DNA from: Symsagittifera roscoffensis
Taxonomy: Eukaryota > Xenacoelomorpha > Acoela > Convolutidae
DNA length: 64,000 nucleotides
Reading direction: 5' to 3'
NCBI RefSeq assembly: GCF_963678635.1
Contig: NW_026970625.1
Location: 1 to 64,000 of the forward strand
This document shows positions 32,201-43,137 of this stretch, piece after piece. Below the pieces are notes generated by a model. It was not told where the DNA came from. It did no database searches and worked only from the letters and a program-made list of their open reading frames with translations. Position numbers and translations under genes: made by a program. How positions within the stretch are numbered: position 1 is the stretch's first letter; every line of letters begins with the position of its first letter.

Positions 32201-33299
32201 GACCAGTCGAATCGATGAAAAAGTATTTGTCACGCTTTGTCTTTACCCCGATGCCCCATTTGATCAACTGGGGCATCAGGTTAAACAGTACCCCTCTCTG
32301 AGACAATCGACGCAAATGACAAGACTGGTTGTGCAGGATCTTCTCCTCATTCCTCTTTATGCAGGCCACTACACCGCCCGGCGTGTGGTAAAATAACGGT
32401 TTCCGCTCTTCATAAATATGGCTCGAGATTTTGTATTGGTTGTCCTCCAGTTAGCCTTTTCCTTTTTACCGTATCTTAATCCACTTGGAGAGATCTATAA
32501 TCTATATATCAACTATAATCTGTCCTGCCAATTCACCTTGGGCGGTGGGTGTCGACCTCCAGCTTCACACATACTATCAAGCTCCAGGCTCTATCTTTGG
32601 TGTCGTGCTATGTTGTATGTTCCAGTGTACATGTTGTATGTTCCAGAAGAGGGATCCGTAAGCATCTCTCTACCTGGCGTTGTCAATTTAGTTCATGCGA
32701 GCATCGTGCATAGGCTGTCTGAATAATCATCGCTCCCTCCGGATTCTCCTTCTGAATCAGTGACTCTTGTACAAAAACTTTCGCCCAGTACAAAAACTTT
32801 CGCGCATGCAACCCCAAGTTACAGGACTCCTGATTTGGTTCGAAATTTTTAGCGTCCTCTTGGAACAATTGTCTCATCCTTAATCAATGTGGTTCACTGC
32901 AGCAAATCTGCTGGAATGCTCACGGCTAATGAACCTACTATCTTTTGGTTTTCAAGTTCTTGGTCTGCTGTTTTTTTTTCATTCGGGATCCATTTTTTGC
33001 CTCATTATTGTGTCTTTAGGCTTGTTTGCCTTCCCATATGGGTCCTGGGAATTGTTATTTGCTTGTTTTTGGCACAATCTCGTCAAGCTTACACGGACAA
33101 ACATCTAGGTTACATGGTCACATCAATGCTCCGTCGTTGTCGTTTCTTTCTCGACTTGCTCTAGGTCTTATGCTCTTGCTTTTAACGTCTCACTTACAAG
33201 CCTTGATCTCTGAGCAGTATCTCCATCGTTGTCCCTCACTCTCTGAGGAGAATTCTGGCCTTTTGTTCTTTGGCAGGCAATTCTGGTTATCCGCGGTGA

Positions 33300-35080
33300 A
33301 TTGGATGGTTCTATCATGTTATATTAGGATTTTTTCTATTTATTTTTTCATGACTCGTTTCGCGGGGGGTCTGCGCCTCGCCCCCTCACTCTAAAGTTTC
33401 GCCGGCTCCTCTAATTGTATTTCGTGCTCAACGAATTTGCAACACGCCATATTTGTCGATATCCAATTCCTCAAATATGGGTCTTGACAGCTCGAGCTTC
33501 CGTCGTCAATTTCAGATTTAAATTTTTTTTACAAATTTTGACAAGATCGTTATGTATTCTGTCGATTCGAGATACAAAAGATGTTTTCCTTTTGATCCCG
33601 ACAATCAAGAAGTTCATGTTTAAAAACTTTCAGTTAATTCTTATCTATTGTTTGCTGGCCGTGTAAACCCCAGTTTCCTCCTCGCTGGATTTTAATGGTT
33701 ACATCAAAAGTCTTCAACAGGACATTGACGCAGAGGCCACCCTTGGTGATTTAGAAGGATCTTTCTAAAATATTTTGGGGACATTTTGAGCAAAAATACT
33801 CGGCGTATACAACTATGTGCATTGGTGTTTGGTCACTCGGTTCGCTAAGGTTCCTCACTGACATCATCCCTGCCCCGGTCTTCGTGATCTCGAATGGTTT
33901 TCCGGTCTCCATCTTTAGAGTATTGCAGTTACTCCTGACCTTGAGACAACTTCAGGCCCCTCACCGACCACTATTGTTGCTTGACCTTTTGGTGTTTTTT
34001 TATCTGATGTCTCAGTCTCTGCCCTATTTTTTTGGTCGCTAAGTCCTGCTTCATCTTATTGATTGTATCGCTGAAGACTTTTCATAATTTAGCTCCAGCT
34101 TACTTATTTGAGAGTTTGGCTCCCTGTGCTCTGTCTTTTCAGCGACTGCTTTCACTGATTTTGCTAATAATTCGTCCGTGGTCACGTCTTTGTTCTGCTA
34201 GACATTTTTTGCCTGTCTGTTCCTCGCGGTCTGCAACGCTGTCAGTGACAACTTATGTTTCGAATGATTCTGATTTTTAACGGTCTCCCAGATTGGAATT
34301 GATTTTCTTGGCTACAGAAGAAGCATCTTGAGCCTTTTTTGGTTGTCAAGCTTATTATAGAGTTCACGCTCATCCATCTGCCTCATGTCGTCTTCGTCGG
34401 GAGTGTAACCTGGGCTTTTAATCCCTTGTTTGTAAGAGGTGCGTTCAGCGACGTAATTTCCGACCGATCAAAAGTTCGCATACAATCTACGTTTTTCCAT
34501 ATCATCTCTGGGCTTATACCACGTTGATCTCCGTTGTTGGGTCCCCCTTGAAGATTCCGATCAGCCGAAAAGTTCTTTTTTTCCGTTTTCAAAAACATGT
34601 ATTTTTTAGACTCCTACCTCATGTCTTCCGGAGTGGGTGCATTACATTTCGATAGCGTATAGTAAGATGCTAACATTGTTTTCAAGGTGCCAACATTCTT
34701 CTCTTCTTCCTTCGCTTTGCCATCTAGATTCCTGAGGATAGCTGTCATTTAGGTTGTCCTGCTCTAGTTGCAGTTTTTTTTTCTTCTTCGCATCTGTCAA
34801 CGCAACCGTCCGAGTCATTCTTGACTTTTTTGACTTCTTGAAGAATTTTCTCGACTTGTTGCCCTCTCTTCTTCTCTTGGTTATGATGACCTTGTGGCAA
34901 AGCCTATTTATCAAGTTAATCATTATGAAACTGCTTGCCCTTGTCCCAAGATCTGGTGGTATACTCGTGTGAGACACGGTGTCTTTTGGGATTGAAGTCG
35001 CAATAGTAGGCTGCGATTTTTACCATGTCGGGTCCTATCCTGTTCAGCATTGGAGGCGTTGGCATGAATGCTTTTTTTTT
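33300..35080 (-). pseudogene. Family M gag-region DNA in copy B
   Basis: On the minus strand it shows a basic segment (SRKFFKKSKKSRMTR), then LQLEQDNLNDSYPQESRW and CWHLENNVSILLYA, matching the gag/zinc-knuckle neighbourhood of copies C, E and D. The hydrophobic plus-strand frames over this region are its antisense reading. Confidence 0.6.
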
Positions 35081-35402
35081 CGAAAAAGTTTTTCAACGAA
35101 TTTAAATATAAAGCAAGTTTTTGGCCTGTGATATATAGAACTTCAAAAAGATAAGTTATTTTTCTCAAAGGTGAACAGTTGTTGATCGTTTTTTCCATTT
35201 TTATCAGATTTTTGAAAACGTATAATTGTCTTGATATAGCTGATGTTTCATGTACTTGATCTGTAAAATTTGAGTTGTGATCTACTCATAACGAAATAAC
35301 TTTATTTGGACTTTAGTTTCGAGTGTTTTTTGAGATTATTTTGTAAAACAAAGCCACTATCTGTGGCATCTACTGTGAATTTGGAATCTATAATTTTTCC
35401 AA

Positions 35403-35666
35403 CTACTGGCAGTCATTAAAGTTTGGAGTTTGCAATAATTTTTTTTTATTCTGATCTTTTATAAAGCAAGGTATTAACTGGTTCATCGGTCGAGTGGGAA
35501 GAGGAAACTCGCCAGCACCATTTTCAGTGATGTTTCTTAAGCCAGGGTTTCTGGGAAAATAAAATTCTGTCAATCCCACATCAGTACTCCATGAGAACCA
35601 TCTGATCTGTTCTTGGCTCGTGATCCCATCGGACGAAAAGCCCACCATCAACAACGTCTCGTCCAC
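35403..35666 (-). pseudogene. Family M macro-like ORF, copy C
   Basis: About 88 codons with LLMVGFSSDGI, FSWSTDVGLTEFYF, ENGAGEFPLPTRP and IPCFIKDQNKKK, the same order as copies A and B but somewhat more diverged from both than they are from each other. Confidence 0.5.
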
Positions 35667-36396
35667 CTGGGCTTAATCGAAATCCCTCAGCCACCTGCAT
35701 AACTCATCAAGGGTCGTCTCGTCACTACTACTCAAGTTTAAAAATGGAATCTTATTTTACGTTGTTACCTCTTTCTACCCTACCTTGATCATTTATAACT
35801 CATAGACTCCGGCTACAACTCAAGACTCAGGTTTCAACTCAAGACTCAGGCAATGCTAAGGTAATAATTCTTGTGTAGATGCACCATGATTTCTGTTTCA
35901 GCGAAGATCATGCGCAAGTTGGCTTATAGTTCACAAGGGTTTAACCTTCCTCTCAATTAGAAAATCGTCGTGAAAATCCGTCGTGTTAAGGCTAGTACCA
36001 CGTGTTCCGGACTGAACAAAGTTTTTTTGCCAATAGCGGGCTCAACTTCCTCTCGTTCCACTCCAGTCCACTGGTTTCTCTGATAAAGTTTCTTTTTTTA
36101 TCTGCGTAGGTAATTGAATTTTTTGTGTGGGTAAGTCCTACCCTGGGTCCCTGTAAAAGTTTGTTTTTTTAACCGACTTGTTTTTTGGTTAGACCCTTTT
36201 GTTTACACGCCGATAGATTGTGCTTCCCCGCCAGGATTCTGAAGCTTGTCTGTTGCTTTTTCTGTTTCATCTTGTTTTAGTTCTATTTTCAGCTCGGCAC
36301 GCTGTGATCTTCTTTCCAGATTGATTCGTCATCCTCGATGATCAGCTATTCTCAGGCTGGTACTAGCTCACTAATGCCAATCATTTCTGACCCGAT

Positions 36397-37530
36397 TTAA
36401 GCTGGCTTCATCTTGTCAATCAAGAAATCTTCCTCATATCTATTGGAAGCCATGCAATTGCAGCGTCCTCTTCTTGTGTCCATTGTCAAAGGGTTGACTG
36501 GTTGTTTCGACTTTTGTATCTCGTCTTGTTCAGGTTCAACCCAATCCTTTTTTACGAAGGAAACCTCATCCGAGAACACCTCGATTTTCTCGTTGTCACT
36601 GATGTTTGAGTATTCGTCAACATCAATTTTCTCCCTGGTTCCCTCTTTGTTCACCTCGAAGGCCGGTTCCACTATCAAGATCTCCAGGAATTCCAGGAAC
36701 GCACTAACACTCCGGTGATGCAACGCGTGGTTTTAGGCTTTCTAAGGTGCGGCTCGTCCTGTACTCAAGCGAAAGAACCTGTCCTGCTGATGAAATTCAG
36801 TGATCTTTAAGGGCCCTCTCCATTTCTTTAGTAACTTCTTAGTTCCGTTTGGTGGAATGACTTTTAATACACGTAGACATGTTGCCCAACCGAGCATGGT
36901 TTCGCTTGAAGTAACTTCTCAGCGTACGTATTGCGTTGTCGCATTTCTGTTTGGGCTGTGTTGCGTCTGCATAGAAAAATAAACTCCTGTTGTCTCCGGA
37001 TGTTTTCTCTCAAGCCTGGGGCGAAGTCTTCTATCCTTCATATTCTGCATACATTAATTTCAATGGCCTTGCCCTTTCTCTGTCTGTTAGCATCTTGAAG
37101 GATGATGCCCGTTGTTTATTGTTGAGTGCTTTTGTATGCGCCCACCATTTACTGCAACTTGTTGTCAGAATCAGTCATGTATCCTGAACAACGTACCATC
37201 AGTGTGCTTACAAGTGCCCATTTCTGACTCTCTATCTAACCATTCATTTGCAGATGGTAGTTCGTCGAGTGGGCTTGATTAGCTCCTTTGTCAGGTTCTC
37301 CACAAGTTTCTTCCTCTGATGCTGTCTGACATGGAACTGCTTCCGCCAGTTTTGTGAATTTATCTATAATACTATGATTTGATTGTATACCGTTTCAGCC
37401 GAACAGATATCCTGCTGATCTATCTGTACAACCTCGTTAAGTTACGATCTTTCCACCAATTCCAGTAGGAACTTCAATTTTCTGAAATTCTTTACCTGCA
37501 GGCAGGACAAGCAAGCAATGACCCGTCTCT
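36397..37530 (-). pseudogene. Family M integrase and acidic tail, copy C
   Basis: Acidic tail at 36397-36723 (VSFVKKDWVEPEQDE); core and finger wording as in copies A and B, with the finger end near 37.5 kb. Fossil copy. Confidence 0.75.
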
Positions 37531-38784
37531 CGTAAGTTTTTTCTCATCCCTAACCAGTCGAATCGATGAAAAAGTATTTGTCACGCTTTGTCTTTACCCC
37601 GATGCCCATTTGATCAACTGGGGCATCAGGTTAAACAGTACACCTGTCTGAGACAATCGACGCAAATGATAAGACTGGTTGTGCAGGATCTTTTCTTCGT
37701 TCTTCTTATTGCAGGCCACTACACCGCCTGCCGTGTGGTAAAATAACGATTTCCGCTCTTCATAAATATGGCTCGAGATTTTGTATTGGTTCTCCTCCAG
37801 TTAGCCTTTTCCTTTTTACCGTATCTTAATCCACTTGGAGAGATCTATAATCTATATTTGAACTAAAATCTGTCCTGCCAATTCACCTTGGGATGTGGGT
37901 GTCGACCTCCAGCTTCACACATACTATCAAGCTCAAGGCTCTATCGTTGGTGTCGTGCTATGTTGTAAGTTCCAGTATACATGTTGTATGTTCCAGAAGA
38001 GGGATCCGTAAGCATCTCTCTATCTTGCGTTGTCAATTTAGTTCACGCGAGCATCGTGCTTAGGCTGTCTGAATAATCATCGCTCCCTGCGGATTCTCCT
38101 TCTGAATCAGCGACTCTTGTACAAAAACTTTCGCCCAGTACAAAAACTTTTGCGCATGCAACCCCAAGTTACAGGACTCCTGATTTGGTTCGAAATCTTT
38201 AGCGTCCTCTTGGAACAATTGTCTCATCCTTATCAATGTGGTTCACTGCAGCAAATCTGCTGGAATGCTCTCGGCTAATGAACCTACTATCTTTTGGTTT
38301 TCAAGTTCTTGGTCTGCTGTTTTTTTTTTCATTCGGGATCCATTTTTTGCCTCATTATTGTGTCTTTAGGCTCGTTTGCCTTCCCATATGGGTCCTGGGA
38401 ATTGTTATTTGCTTGTTTTTGGCACAATCTCATCAAGGTTACACCATTTAATTTTTCTTGACACTGGAAGTTTCAACCATTTCAGAAAAATCAGCCTTAT
38501 GCGGACAAAATTCTAGGCTACGCGGTCACATCAATACTCCCTCGTTTCATTTCTTTCTCGACTTACTGTAGGCTTTATCCTCTTGCTTTTAACGTCTCAC
38601 TAACAAGCCTTGATCTCTGAGCAGTATCTCCATCGTTGTCCCTCACTCTCTGAGGAGAACTCTGGCCTTTTGCTCTTTCGCAGGCAATTCTGGTTATCCT
38701 TCTTTCGATCGCCCTGACTTATCTAGCTATCTTGTCAATGGCAAACTGTCCTAAGTCTCCTTGCCCATCACAAAAACTTCATCT

Positions 38785-39900
38785 TTAGTTCAATCCGGCC
38801 AGCTTTTCTCTGTTCTTTTCCCTCGTAGAACTCATTTTTTTGCTCAAAATGTACGCATTCTGATGTTTGTCTCTGGTTCTGTGCTCAATTATCATATTGT
38901 AACCACCTAGACGCACAATCCATCTCCCTTTAAAAATCTGGTCCAAATAGTACCTCTTAAACCAAGACAAGGTTGTTTTTTCAACCAGTAGTTGATTTGC
39001 TTGCTTCCCAGTTATGCTCTGTGTTTTTCTGCGAAGGTCATCAATGCAAAAACTTTTGCCATCCCAGACAGTTTTGCCATTCCTGGATTGTTTTTGATGA
39101 AATTGCAACTATACATACATCCATAACCAGAACGTATATGGCCTTTTCCGTTGGCATCCCCAGCACCAGAGCTTTACACAACTCCGGTTTTATTATCTGG
39201 AATAATTAATCTCCAGAATTTTTCGAATTACATTTCCAGCCCTTTCGTCTCATGAGTTGTTGCCTTGAGTATTCTTGTCAGCGTAGTCTTCGATGAACTC
39301 CTTATAATTGTTAGAAAAACCACTAAAGCTCATCACAAGGTGATCGGTTTTCGGGATTTCCGTGTCAATACAGCCACAACTGCATAAGGATCTGGCCTAT
39401 TACCATATTTCTCTACCATTCTCCCAAAGTACTTTATCGCAACTTGTACGGTTTCGAATTTCGATGGCTTTCATTTTAGACCTACCTTTTTCATGAATGC
39501 CAACACTTCAATATTTGGCGTTGTAATCACCACATCATCCATATAATACATTCAAGTTACCATTTGTTTCAGTCACTTTTGATAGTGCTTGTGACATTAG
39601 TCTCTAGAATCTGGCTCTGGCGTGGCACAGGCTGAAAGGCACTCTTTTCCATTGAACAATCCTATTTCGCAGGCAAACCCCGTTTTCTTTCTATCCTGCT
39701 TCTTATGTGGTACCTGCCAGTGCGTTGACCTTAAATCAAGAGTAGCAAAAACTTTTTCTCCCGGCACAGTTTTTAGACACTCTCAGGTTTTTTTGTGGAA
39801 AGGGTTGAGCTTCTTTCGCCGTGACGAAGTTCAGATATCGAAAAACGCAACAGAATTGCAATTAATCATTTTTCGTTTTAGCCATTATTCCTCCGCACGC
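38785..39900 (-). pseudogene. Family M reverse transcriptase and RNase H, copy C
   Basis: RNase H ends with NMIIEHRTRDKHQNAYIL, the counterpart of IIEHRTRGKHQNAVS in G1. The part before it includes KSFCIDDLRRKTQSITG and ANQLLVEKTTLSWFKRY. The RT part lies upstream, up to about 39.9 kb. Fossil copy. Confidence 0.75.
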
Positions 39901-39999
39901 CCGCGGTTGAATTGGATGGTTCTATCATGTTATATTAGGATTTTTTCTATTTACTTTTTCATGCCTCGTTTCGCGGGGGGTCTGCGCCTCGCCCCCTCA

Positions 40000-42130
40000 C
40001 TCTGCAGTTTCGCCGGCTCCTCTAATTGTATTTCGTGCTCAACGAATTTGCAACACGCCATATTTGTCGATATCCAATTCCTCAAATATGGGTCTTGACA
40101 GCTCGAGCTTCCGTCGTCAATTTCAGATTTAAATTTTTTTTACAAATTTTGACAAGATCGTTATGTATTCTGTCGATTCGAGATACAAAAGATGTTTTCC
40201 TTTTGATCCCGACAATCAAAAAGTTCAGGTTTTAAAGTTTTCAGTTAATTATCATCCATTGTTTGCTGGCCGTGTAAACCCCAGTTTCCTCCTCTCTGGA
40301 TTGTAATGGTTACATCAAAAGTCTTCAACAGGACCTTGACGCAGAGGCCACCCTTGGTGATTTAGATGGATCTTTTGGGGACATATTGAGCAAAAATACT
40401 CAGCGTATACGTCTATATGAATTGGTATTTGGTCATTCGGTTCGCTAAGGTTCGTCACTGACATCATCCCTGCCCCGGTCTTCGTGATCTCGAATGGTTT
40501 TTCGGTCTCCATCTTTAGAGTATTGCAGTTACTCCTGACCTTGAGACAACTTCAGGACCCTCACCGACCACTATTGTTGCTTGACCTGTTGGTGTTTTTT
40601 TAACTGATATCTCAGTCTCTGCTCCATTTCATTGGTCGCTAAGTCCTGCTTCCTCTTATTGATTGTATCGCTGAAGACTTTTCATAATTTAGCTCCAGCT
40701 TACTTATTTAAGAGTTTGGCTCCCTGTGCTCTGTCTTTTCAGCGACTGCTTTCACGAATTTTGCTAATATTTCGTCCTTGGTCACGTCTTTGTTCTGCAA
40801 GACATTTTTCGCCTGTCTGTTCCTCGCGGTCTGCAACGCTGTCAGTGACAATTTATGTTTCGAATGATTCTGATTTTTAACGGTCTCCCAGATTGGAATT
40901 GATTTTCTTGGCTACAGAAGAAGCATCTTGAGCCTTTTTTGGTTGTCAAGCTTATTATAGAATTCACGCTCATCCATCTGCCTCATGTCGTCTTCGTCGG
41001 GAGTGTAACCTGGGCTGTTACTCCCTTGTTTGTAAGAGGTGCGTTCAGCGACGTAATTTCCGACCAATCAACAGTTCGCATACAATCTGCGTTTTTCCAT
41101 ATCATCTCTGGGCTTATACCACGTTGATCTCTGTTGTTGGGTACCGTTGAAGACTCCGATCAGCCAAAAAGTTTTTTTCCGTTTTCAAAAACATGTATTT
41201 TTTAGACTCCTACCTCATCTCTTCCGGAGTGGGTGCATTACATTTCGATAGCGTATAGTAAGATGCTAACTTTATTTTCTAGGTGCCAACATTCTTCTCT
41301 TCTTCCTTCGCTTTGCCATCTAGATTCCTGAGAATAGCTGTCATTCATGTTGTCCTGCTCTAGTTGCAGTTTATTTTCTTCTTCGCATCTGTCATCGCAA
41401 CCGTCCGAGTCATTCTTGACTTTTTTGACTTCTTGAAGATTTTTCTCGACTTGTTGCCCTCTCTTCTTCTTTTGGTTATGATGACCTTGTGTCAAAACCT
41501 ATTTATCAAGTTAATCATTACCAAACTGCTTGCCCTTGTCCCGAGATCTGGTGGTATACTCGTGTGAAACACGGTGTCTTTTGGGATTGAAGTCGCAATA
41601 GTAGGCTGCGATTTTTACCACGTCGGGTCCTATCCTGTTCAGCATTGGAGGCGTTGGCATGGATGCTTGTTTTTTTTTCGTGTCGGCTCTGTAAAGTCTA
41701 CTCTGGTTCCCGGTGGTTTCGCAGTTTTTTCATGGTTCACAACTTACTGGCTAATTGAAATTCGTGAGAGCTCATCCAACTTGGGTTGTATTGGATTGAA
41801 CTATCTGCTCTGTCATACTCATTGTATCCGTTCTGGACTCTTGGCTCTAAACCTGGCCATTTACGCTTTCAAAGATTTTCTTCACTTCCTCCTTGTCCTT
41901 CTTTTCTTTTTTAGCTTCTTCCGTCCATTGTCAGTCTGTTCACTTTCCTCGGCATATTGTTGTAAGCTCTCTTCAGTTGATGGTTTGAACTTCCCAAGAC
42001 TACAAAACAAAAGTGTTGGTCACATGTTCAGAACTCTCAAGACACAAAGCACTTGGCAACTGTTTGAACTTCCCAAGACCCATTTCCAAAAACCGTTTGA
42101 TAGTTGCATGAGCTTCCCAAAACAGTAGTA
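40000..42130 (-). pseudogene. Family M gag to protease region, copy C
   Basis: It contains METEKPFEITKTGAGMMS near 40.5 kb and, near 41.3-41.5 kb, LQEVKKVKNDSDGC and LQLEQDNMNDSYSQESRW. These have G1 or M counterparts in the same order. The long plus-strand frame at 41574-42128 is its antisense reading. Confidence 0.6.
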
Positions 42131-43137
42131 GAAGTCGCCCTTGGTTGAATTGTCTTGTTCTTTCACTTTCAAGGCTAGTCCCAGGTGTAAAAAAGCATTA
42201 CAATAGAACCTTTCAAGATTATAAAAAGGAGCTCAATTTTTATTGAAAGGGTCTATAATTTCTCTTATACCTGGGTGTTTGTAAGGAGTTACGATCATAA
42301 GAATCTCAGGCTGATAATGACAAAATTGAAAAGAACTTTTGTGAGAAAGGGTTTAAATTTCCAAACACCGACCAGTTAAAGAAACCTCTACTGAAAATCC
42401 CTCTCCGTCTAAGTATCAAATACCAAGTCCAAAAAATTCGTCTGCACCTGGTCGAAAATTTGAAAACCAATTCAACGCCCTTCTGTCGGATACCTGGTAA
42501 ACACAGCTACTATGATCGAGACGATCAGTCTTATTACGGATTTCTATAAGTGTAGTATGATTTAAAACAATGGTCCGATCCACCCAAACTCAAACCCAAA
42601 ATATTTTTTTCGTTTTTCCTTCTAATTTTTATTATTGTCTTTTTTTGTTACGTCTTAACCATTTTTGTCTCTCTAGTGGCCCCCCATGGTTCGGTTAGCT
42701 AAGTTTTCTATCGTAAAGCACACCGAGAAACTTTCTAAATTTTCTCCGAAAAAAAGCTATCACGGTTCGAAGAAAAAGTGGTCGCATTCCAGTTGAACCG
42801 TACCACCGATAAAACTGAATGAGTATGTAGCCTGGAGCTGTGTCAATTGGATTCCATCCCGTAGTCATGATGTCGTAAGAAGGCTCAGGAATGCCATAAA
42901 AGCACTGTGTAACTGTGTAACAGATGTCTACTTAAGTCTTACACGAGGTTAAGAAAAATAGACATTATAAACATTGGCTCAAGGTTCAGGGACACTTCTT
43001 CTTGTGTTTTTGTACCTCAACTTGTCGGAACCAATTTGGTTTATTTAAAACATGAGTAATCGACATCGGGTTTCAGCTTAAAGGCTACTACCAAAGTACA
43101 CTCCACCCAAGTTAATTATTTATCAGAGGTATTTATC
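42130..43137 (-). other. Family M 5' leader, copy C
   Basis: About 1 kb of non-coding DNA upstream of gag, shared with 44870-45880 (near-identical), 50100-51120 (diverged) and 54900-56500 (more diverged). It ends at 43137, where a direct duplication begins. Confidence 0.6.

Larger units (their letters stand above)
29887..35100 (-). mobile_element. Family M gypsy-type fossil, copy B
   Basis: Minus-strand partial copy. It holds gag-region DNA at about 33300-35080 and, next to it, linker, integrase, tail and macro-like ORF (29971-30279); no RT/RNase H part lies between. The integrase half is the tandem partner of copy A; the gag half matches copy C (34032-34280 against 40632-40880). It adjoins the 3' end of copy C at about 35.1 kb. 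Confidence 0.75.
35110..43137 (-). mobile_element. Family M gypsy-type fossil, copy C (most complete)
   Basis: From 5' to 3' on the minus strand: leader (about 43.1-42.1 kb), gag (42.1-40.3), protease-RT (40.2-39.1), RNase H (39.1-38.8), linker, integrase (37.5-36.4), macro-like ORF (35.7-35.4) and 3' end. It gives the reference order for the family and matches G1 part for part up to the macro-like ORF. I saw no SGNH-like part. It is broken in many places, and LTRs were not recognised. Confidence 0.8.

Noticed and set aside
28245-33394. Plus-strand hydrophobic frames repeated in copies A, B and C (for example near 28354, 29213, 29682 and their duplicates)
   Set aside because: They lie opposite the integrase and linker region of family M and lack features of their own; their repetition follows from the tandem duplication.
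41574-42128. 184-codon plus-strand frame with hydrophobic, membrane-like segments; same at 44396-44866
   Set aside because: Antisense reading of the gag region of family M, made hydrophobic by the Lys/Glu-rich sense strand; its presence in both places only reflects the DNA duplication.
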